A DNA stretch of 64,000 bases from Microbacterium sp. UFMG61 (GTDB taxonomy: Bacteria; Actinomycetota; Actinomycetes; Actinomycetales; Microbacteriaceae). Below the pieces are notes generated by a model. It worked only from the letters and a program-made list of their open reading frames with translations, was not told where the DNA came from and made no database searches. A program made the translations under genes and the position numbers. This document shows positions 59,133-64,000 of the stretch, piece after piece. The stretch covers positions 276,117 through 340,116 of the forward strand of contig NZ_JACAFP010000001.1 of assembly GCF_015354505.1 (NCBI RefSeq). The letters are read 5' to 3'. Each line of letters opens with the position of its first letter. Positions within the stretch are counted from its first letter, which is position 1.

Positions 59133-60482
59133 ATGCACGCCGACATCGACATCGATATCGACACCTCGACCTGGGGCGCCACCCACGCGCACGATCCGAC
59201 CGTCGTGCGCGGCGACGACGGGCTCTGGTACATGTTCTCGACGGATGCCGTGGCCGGCGCCGATCGGGTGCCGGCCGGAGCCCACGTGCGCACCTCGCCC
59301 GACCTGGTGGAGTGGACGTATCGGGGCACCGCGCTCGAGGGAGTGCCAGATCAGGCGCGGGAATGGAGCGGGGCCTCCGGACTGTGGGCTCCCGAGGTCG
59401 TGCGCTGGCCGACCGCTGACGGCGCCCGCCTCTGGCACATGTACTACTCCGCGTCGACCTTCGGGTCGCGCACCTCGGCCATCGGGTTGGCGACGGCGAC
59501 CGATCTCGCGGGGCCCTGGGTCGACCGCGGCATCGTGATCTCCACGAGTCACGACCGCGACGGATACAACGCGATCGACGCCGCCGTCATCGTGGACAGG
59601 GCGGGCGCGCCCTGGATGCTCTACGGGTCGTTCTTCGGCGGCATCCATGCGGTCGAGCTGTCGCGCGAGACGGGTCTGCGTCTGCGCGACGAGCCCGGCG
59701 CGCTGATCGCCCGGAGGCCGCAGAGCGTCGACGGTGCGATCGAGGGCGCCTACGTGCTGCACCGAGATCAGGACGACCGCTACGTGCTGTTCGTCTCGTT
59801 CGACTCGCTGGTCGACACCTACAGCGTGCGCGTCGGAGTGGCAGACGAGATCACCGGTCCGTATCGGGACCACCAGGGGCGCGACCTGACCTCGCCGCCG
59901 GACGGCGAAGCACTCGTGACGGGCACGAAGATCCTCGGTGGGCTCCGATTCCCCGGCGGCATCGGCCTCATCGCACCGGGACACAACTCGATCTTCCGCG
60001 ACGGCGACGCGACCTTCATGGTGCACCACGTGCGCTTCGCGGATGATCCGACGCGGCACGAGGCGCAGGTGCGGCGTGTGCACTGGACGGCATCCGGATG
60101 GCCCGTCGTGTCGCCGCATCCGTTCGCCGGAGTCGGCACCGAGCGGCTGACCGTGGCCGCGCCGGTCGCGGGGGAGTGGGATGCCGTGCGCTTCGCCCCC
60201 GAGACGTCCACGATGGTCGACTCCCGTCGCGTGCGCTGCGAGTCGGCGGTGTCGTGCGACGGCGACCCGGTGTCGACCTCGCTCACCCTGCGGGTGTCGG
60301 ACCGTGCACACACCACGGATGCCGAGGACACGGATGCCGAGGACGTGGATGCCGAGGACGTGGTCCTCGAGGCCGTGGTGTTCGGCGCCCGGGATCCCGT
60401 CGCCGAGCGCACGGTGCTCGCCTTCAGCGGCATCGACGAGCACGGCGTCGTCTGGAGCGGTTCGCAGGCGGTGCGGTCGTGA
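59133..60482 (+). CDS. GH43 arabinosidase/arabinanase-like enzyme, cytoplasmic
   Basis: 449 residues, no signal peptide. Five-bladed propeller of GH43: Asp21 in HAHDPTVVRGDDGLWYMFST (base), the middle Asp in YNAIDAAVI, and the acid Glu in VDGAIEGAYVL; LWAPEVVRW and YYSASTFGSRTSAIGLA resemble arabinanases. A DTDAEDVDAEDV low-complexity insert (60318-60365) comes from 15-bp tandem units near the C-terminal beta domain. Probably trims imported arabino-oligosaccharides. Confidence 0.88.
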   Translation: MHADIDIDIDTSTWGATHAHDPTVVRGDDGLWYMFSTDAVAGADRVPAGAHVRTSPDLVEWTYRGTALEGVPDQAREWSGASGLWAPEVVRWPTADGARLWHMYYSASTFGSRTSAIGLATATDLAGPWVDRGIVISTSHDRDGYNAIDAAVIVDRAGAPWMLYGSFFGGIHAVELSRETGLRLRDEPGALIARRPQSVDGAIEGAYVLHRDQDDRYVLFVSFDSLVDTYSVRVGVADEITGPYRDHQGRDLTSPPDGEALVTGTKILGGLRFPGGIGLIAPGHNSIFRDGDATFMVHHVRFADDPTRHEAQVRRVHWTASGWPVVSPHPFAGVGTERLTVAAPVAGEWDAVRFAPETSTMVDSRRVRCESAVSCDGDPVSTSLTLRVSDRAHTTDAEDTDAEDVDAEDVVLEAVVFGARDPVAERTVLAFSGIDEHGVVWSGSQAVRS

Positions 60483-61138
60483 GCGCCGACGCGCAGGTCG
60501 GGCTCGGCTGGACCGGCCGGATCATGCAGGCTCTGCAAGCGGTCTGCACGCTGGTGCTGGTGAACCTCCTCTTCGCGGCGGGAGTCGTGGTCGGACTCGG
60601 GGTGCTCGGGATCATGCCCGCGAGCGTGGCCGCGACGACCGTGCTGCTCCACGGCGCCGGTGACGACGATGGGGGAGCAGGAACCGTGCGTCGATTCGTC
60701 CGCGCCTATCGCGCATCGTTCGTCCGGGCGAACCTGACCGGAATCCCGTTCCTCATCGCCGCTGCGCTGCTCGCGGCAGACGCCGTCGTGCTGCCGAGGC
60801 TCGACGGCCCGCTGGCAGCCGTGCTGACGGTGCTGACCTCGGTCACGGCGCTCGCAGTGCTGCTGATGTGGATCGTGTGCGTCACGCTGCTCGTGCGCTA
60901 CCGCGATGCCCCTCTCGCCGTGCTGCGCTACGCGTTGCCCCTGGTGTTCTCCACCCCGCTCACCGGTGTCGGCGTGCTCGTGGTGCTCGTCGCCTTCGCG
61001 GTGATCGCAGCCGTCTTCCCCGTCGTCATCTCGCTCGTCGGGGCCTCTCTTCCGCTCGCGCTCGTGGCGCACATGATCGATCGGCGCCTGCAGGCGATCG
61101 ATGCTCGCCGACCCGACGACGCCGACAATCCGTACTGA
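60479..61138 (+). CDS. DUF624 (YesL-like) membrane protein
   Basis: 219 residues with about five TM helices (MQALQAVCTLVLVNLLFAAGVVVGLGVLG at the start). The WTGRIMQ...N-L and FVRAYRASFVRANLTG pattern resembles YesL/DUF624 proteins, which recur in glycoside-hydrolase/ABC operons and have no established function. GTG start in a GTGA overlap with the GH43 gene. Confidence 0.8.
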   Translation: MSADAQVGLGWTGRIMQALQAVCTLVLVNLLFAAGVVVGLGVLGIMPASVAATTVLLHGAGDDDGGAGTVRRFVRAYRASFVRANLTGIPFLIAAALLAADAVVLPRLDGPLAAVLTVLTSVTALAVLLMWIVCVTLLVRYRDAPLAVLRYALPLVFSTPLTGVGVLVVLVAFAVIAAVFPVVISLVGASLPLALVAHMIDRRLQAIDARRPDDADNPY

Positions 61139-61196
61139 CCCCCACCGACCCCTACGCCTGCTCGCCGAGTCGGCCCGTACCAGAGAAGGAAACCCT

Positions 61197-62696
61197 GTGA
61201 CCAAGGCACGCATCTCCATCGACCGTGAGGCGGTCGTCGCGACGATCGACCGACGCATCTTCGGCTCGTTCGTCGAGCACCTCGGCCGCTGCGTCTATGA
61301 CGGCATCTACGAGCCCGGGCATCCGACCGCCAACGAAGACGGGTTCCGGCTCGATGTCGTCGACCTCGTACGCGAACTGGGCTCGACCACGATCCGCTAT
61401 CCCGGCGGCAACTTCGTCTCCGGCTTCCGCTGGGAGGACTCGGTGGGACCGCGGGATCAGCGACCGGTGCGCCGTGATCTCGCCTGGCACTCGATCGAGA
61501 CGAACCAGGTCGGCGTCGACGAGTTCTCCCGCTGGCTCGCCCTGACCGGTTCCGAGCTGATGATGGCGGTGAACCTGGGCACCCGCGGCATCGAGGCCGC
61601 CCTCGACCTGCTCGAATACTGCAACCACCCCTCGGGCACGGCGCTCAGCGACCAGCGCATCGCGAACGGCACCGTCGAGCCGCATGACATCCGCATGTGG
61701 TGTCTCGGCAACGAGATGGACGGTCCCTGGCAGACCGGCTACATGACGGCCGATGACTACGGCAAGATCGCCGCCCGCACCGCGCAGGCCATGAAGGCGG
61801 CCGACAAGGATCTCGAGCTCGTCGTGTGCGGGTCGTCGGGGTCGTCGATGCCGACGTTCGGCGACTGGGAGCGCACGGTGCTCGAGCACGCCTACGAGCA
61901 CGTCGACTTCATCTCGTGCCACGCGTACTACCAGGAGCGGGGCGGCGACCTCGCGTCGTACCTCGCCTCGTCGCTCGACATGCAGTACTTCATCGAGACC
62001 GTGGTCTCCACCGCCGATCACGTGGGCAACAAGCTCAAGTCGTCGAAGAAGATCAAGCTCTCGTTCGACGAGTGGAACATCTGGTACCTCGATGAGCATC
62101 AGGCATCCGATGAGGTCAACGACGAGTGGCGGGTCGCACCGCGTCAGCTCGAGGACGTGTACTCGGTGGCGGACGCCGTGGTGCTCGGCAACCTCCTCAT
62201 CACCCTGCTGAAGAACCACGACCGTGTGGCGTCCGCCTCGCTCGCGCAGCTCGTCAACGTCATCGCCCCGATCATGACCGAGCCGGGCGGCGCCGCCTGG
62301 CGTCAGACCACGTTCTTCCCGTTCTCGGTGACGTCGAGGCTCGCGAAGGGCGAGATCGTGAAGCCGCGGATCGACGTGCCCACCTACGAGACGGCCGTGC
62401 ACGGAGCCGCACCGCTCATCGACTCGGTGGTGACGACCGACGGCACCGACTCTGCAGTGTTCCTCGTGAACCGTAGCCAGACCGACGCGATCGAGGTGAG
62501 CATCGCGGTCTCCGAGCTCGGTGCCACGCGCATCGTCGAGGCGGTCGCCGTGTGGGACGACGACGTGTACGCCAAGAACACGCTCGCCGATCAGGAGCGT
62601 GTGGGGCTGAAGAGCCTCGACGGCGCGGTGCTCGCCGACGGCGTGCTCACCGTCACCCTGCCGCCGGTCTCGTGGTCGGCGCTCGCCCTCGGCTGA
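61197..62696 (+). CDS. Alpha-L-arabinofuranosidase, GH51
   Basis: 499 residues, cytoplasmic. Start DRRIFGSFVEHLGRCVYDGIYEPGH and YPGGNFVSGFRWED are GH51 hallmarks. The acid/base is Glu173 in CLGNEMDGP and the nucleophile Glu292 in SFDEWNIWY, a spacing of 119 as in characterised GH51 enzymes. It releases terminal arabinofuranose from imported oligosaccharides. GTG 61197 with AGAAGGA upstream. Confidence 0.95.
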   Translation: MTKARISIDREAVVATIDRRIFGSFVEHLGRCVYDGIYEPGHPTANEDGFRLDVVDLVRELGSTTIRYPGGNFVSGFRWEDSVGPRDQRPVRRDLAWHSIETNQVGVDEFSRWLALTGSELMMAVNLGTRGIEAALDLLEYCNHPSGTALSDQRIANGTVEPHDIRMWCLGNEMDGPWQTGYMTADDYGKIAARTAQAMKAADKDLELVVCGSSGSSMPTFGDWERTVLEHAYEHVDFISCHAYYQERGGDLASYLASSLDMQYFIETVVSTADHVGNKLKSSKKIKLSFDEWNIWYLDEHQASDEVNDEWRVAPRQLEDVYSVADAVVLGNLLITLLKNHDRVASASLAQLVNVIAPIMTEPGGAAWRQTTFFPFSVTSRLAKGEIVKPRIDVPTYETAVHGAAPLIDSVVTTDGTDSAVFLVNRSQTDAIEVSIAVSELGATRIVEAVAVWDDDVYAKNTLADQERVGLKSLDGAVLADGVLTVTLPPVSWSALALG

Positions 62697-62701
62697 CCGG
62701 C

Positions 62702-63715
62702 ATGATCCGCCTCGCACGCCTGGCCGGCGCCGCCGCAGTCTTCACCCTCGCGGCGGCGCTGGCCGGCTGCGCGTCTCCGCCGGAGGCTGTGGCCCCGGCG
62801 GAGACGCCGTCGGGCGACGTGTTCGTGCACGACCCGGCATATGTGCGCGATGGGGACGAGGCATTCGTCTATTCGACGGGCAACGGGCAGATCGGCGACG
62901 GCTCCGTGCAGATCCGGCGGTCCGATGACGGGATCGCGTGGGAGTACGTCGGCGAGGTGTGGTCCGAGAAGCCGGCGTGGCTGACAGAAGCAGTGCCGGG
63001 GGTCGACAACCTGTGGGCGCCCGAGCTCTACGAACACGACGGCACGTGGTACCTCTACTACTCGGCATCCACCTTCGGCTCGAGCACCTCGGTGATCGCG
63101 CTCGCGACCAACACGACGCTCGACCCCGACGATCCCGAGTACGAATGGGTCGACCGCGGCGAGGTCATCGCCTCGGCCGGAACGGACTTCAACGCGATCG
63201 ATCCCGGCATCGTCGAAGACGAGGACGGCGTGCCCTGGATGTCGTTCGGGTCGTTCTCGTCGGGCATCCGCATGGTGCAGCTGTCGTGGCCGAGCGGCCT
63301 GCGCGCCGATGAGGAGGAGCCGCTGCGTCTCGCCGACCGCGGGCTGATCGAGAACGCGATCGAGGCCCCGTACATCGTGGCGCACGACGGAGCCTTCTAT
63401 CTGTTCGCCTCCCGTGGCTTCTGCTGCCGCGGGGTCGACAGCACCTACGAGATCATCGTGGGCAGGTCGACATCGGTCGGCGGTCCGTATCTGGATGCCG
63501 AGGGCGGCGCGCTGCTCGATGACGGAGGCACCGTCGTGCTCACCACAGACGGCGAGCGGATCGGCCCGGGCGGGCAGTCGGTCTCGGCCGACACCCTCGC
63601 GTTCCACTATTACGACGGCCGTGCGGACGGGGTCGCGACCCTCGGACTGCTGCCGATCACGTGGGCCGACGGGTGGCCTCGCGTCGAGTGGCCGGCTGAC
63701 GGCTCATCGGAGTGA
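62702..63715 (+). CDS. GH43 lipoprotein, probable surface arabinanase
   Basis: 337 residues. Lipobox LAGC with Cys23. GH43 triad: Asp44 in VHDPAYV, Asp in FNAIDPGIV, and Glu in AIEAPYIVAHDG. WAPELYEHDGTWYLYYSAST and SRGFCCRGVDSTYEIIVGRS resemble endo-1,5-arabinanases. Anchored outside, it would cut arabinan to fragments for the importer, complementing the cytoplasmic GH43 and GH51 enzymes. ATG 5 nt after the GH51 stop, so no independent ribosome site; coupled translation is likely. Confidence 0.9.
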   Translation: MIRLARLAGAAAVFTLAAALAGCASPPEAVAPAETPSGDVFVHDPAYVRDGDEAFVYSTGNGQIGDGSVQIRRSDDGIAWEYVGEVWSEKPAWLTEAVPGVDNLWAPELYEHDGTWYLYYSASTFGSSTSVIALATNTTLDPDDPEYEWVDRGEVIASAGTDFNAIDPGIVEDEDGVPWMSFGSFSSGIRMVQLSWPSGLRADEEEPLRLADRGLIENAIEAPYIVAHDGAFYLFASRGFCCRGVDSTYEIIVGRSTSVGGPYLDAEGGALLDDGGTVVLTTDGERIGPGGQSVSADTLAFHYYDGRADGVATLGLLPITWADGWPRVEWPADGSSE

Positions 63716-63750
63716 CCGCGTCGCTCGGGGGGAGCGGTCGGGAGCTGACA

Positions 63751-63788
63751 CGACGAAGCCCGGTATCGATCGATGCCGGGCTTCGTCG
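63751..63788. terminator. 18-bp bidirectional terminator
   Basis: CGACGAAGCCCGGTATCG pairs with CGATGCCGGGCTTCGTCG (one T-G pair), 2-nt loop. Lies between convergent arabinosidase genes. Confidence 0.9.
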
Positions 63789-63808
63789 CGTTCAGGGGGT
63801 GGGGGCGC

Positions 63809-64000
63809 TCAGGCCAGCTCGATCACCGACCACGACAGCGGGGGGAGCGTCGCGCGCACCGCACCGTCGACGACCTCGGCCGCAGCGAGCGGCACCATGT
63901 GCACGGCATCCTGCGTCGTCTCGAGGTTCGACGTGTGGCGGTCGCCGCCCTCGGGGATCGTCAGAGTCTCGGCGTTGACGACGCGCAGGCCCGATATGCC
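63809..64000 (-). CDS. C-terminus of a second GH51-type arabinofuranosidase
   Basis: 63 residues visible (GISGLRVVNAETLTIPEGG ... LPPLSWSVIELA) before a TGA at 63809-63811; the gene continues past the right edge. The end LPPLSWSVIELA and the phrase AVRATLPPLSW match the C-terminal beta-sandwich end of GH51 enzymes (compare TVTLPPVSWSALALG in the gene at 61197). Too little is seen to say more. Confidence 0.75.
   Translation of the reverse strand, partial: GISGLRVVNAETLTIPEGGDRHTSNLETTQDAVHMVPLAAAEVVDGAVRATLPPLSWSVIELA

Overview
The window is high-GC actinobacterial DNA, most like Microbacterium or a close relative in the Microbacteriaceae. Three things point there: strong G/C at third codon positions; many promoters with a TANNNT box 6-8 nt before the start codon and no room for a leader; and family-typical content (HNH/DUF222 nuclease gene, ykoEDC, prpDBC, many sugar ABC systems). 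This is inferred from composition and gene content, not from a database search. No rRNA, tRNA, CRISPR array, prophage or IS element was seen; the accessory material is small intergenic repeats.

Left third (1-28.5 kb), mostly housekeeping. It opens with the 5' end of an HNH-type gene behind a LexA-like box. Then come an ABC-2 type ATPase with an acidic tail that ends at an amber codon inside a His-rich stretch, a 3-hydroxyisobutyryl-CoA hydrolase, a GntR regulator next to a membrane-protein gene that looks cut by an in-frame TGA, a two-gene heterodimeric ABC exporter and a D,D-carboxypeptidase-like protein. A TPP riboswitch precedes ykoEDC (thiamine-precursor ECF uptake), and a yybP-ykoY (Mn2+) riboswitch precedes a TerC-family gene followed by a CNNM/CorC gene. 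After these lie an aminoglycoside-phosphotransferase-like gene, a roadblock protein, two SDRs, a TauE/SafE permease, an ankyrin lipoprotein, a KDPG-aldolase-like enzyme, a membrane protein with two L7/L12-C-terminal-like motifs, rlmN, a TetR/oxidoreductase pair, a DUF4407 protein and an aldo/keto reductase.

Middle (28.6-46.8 kb), sugar catabolism. A minus-strand operon links a class V PLP enzyme to a complete sugar ABC importer, with a divergent FadR-type regulator. From 37.1 to 44.2 kb sits what looks like a complete non-phosphorylating L-fucose pathway: cytoplasmic GH29 fucosidase, fucose dehydrogenase (AKR), lactonase (amidohydrolase), L-fuconate dehydratase with all expected catalytic residues, SDR dehydrogenase and FAH-family hydrolase, giving pyruvate plus lactate. 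A FadR-type regulator and a shared operator motif (TGACATC-N-GATGTCA) accompany it. A CE7 esterase with a CGNR regulator and a divergent EamA transporter follow.

Right third (47-64 kb). A GntR-prpDBC 2-methylcitrate operon is followed by a META lipoprotein and a secreted chymotrypsin-like protease with an LAXTG sorting signal. An arabinan-type locus then runs to the end: LacI regulator, ABC importer behind a promoter overlaid by LacI operators, two GH43 enzymes, a DUF624 protein, a GH51 arabinofuranosidase, and the C-terminus of a second GH51 on the opposite strand.

Intergenic structure is unusually rich. Three copies of a ~60-bp palindromic element with TTCGAATCG ends, a related-looking long inverted repeat, tandem 54-bp and 31-bp repeats, and a GACCCCGC-containing element occupy gaps between genes.
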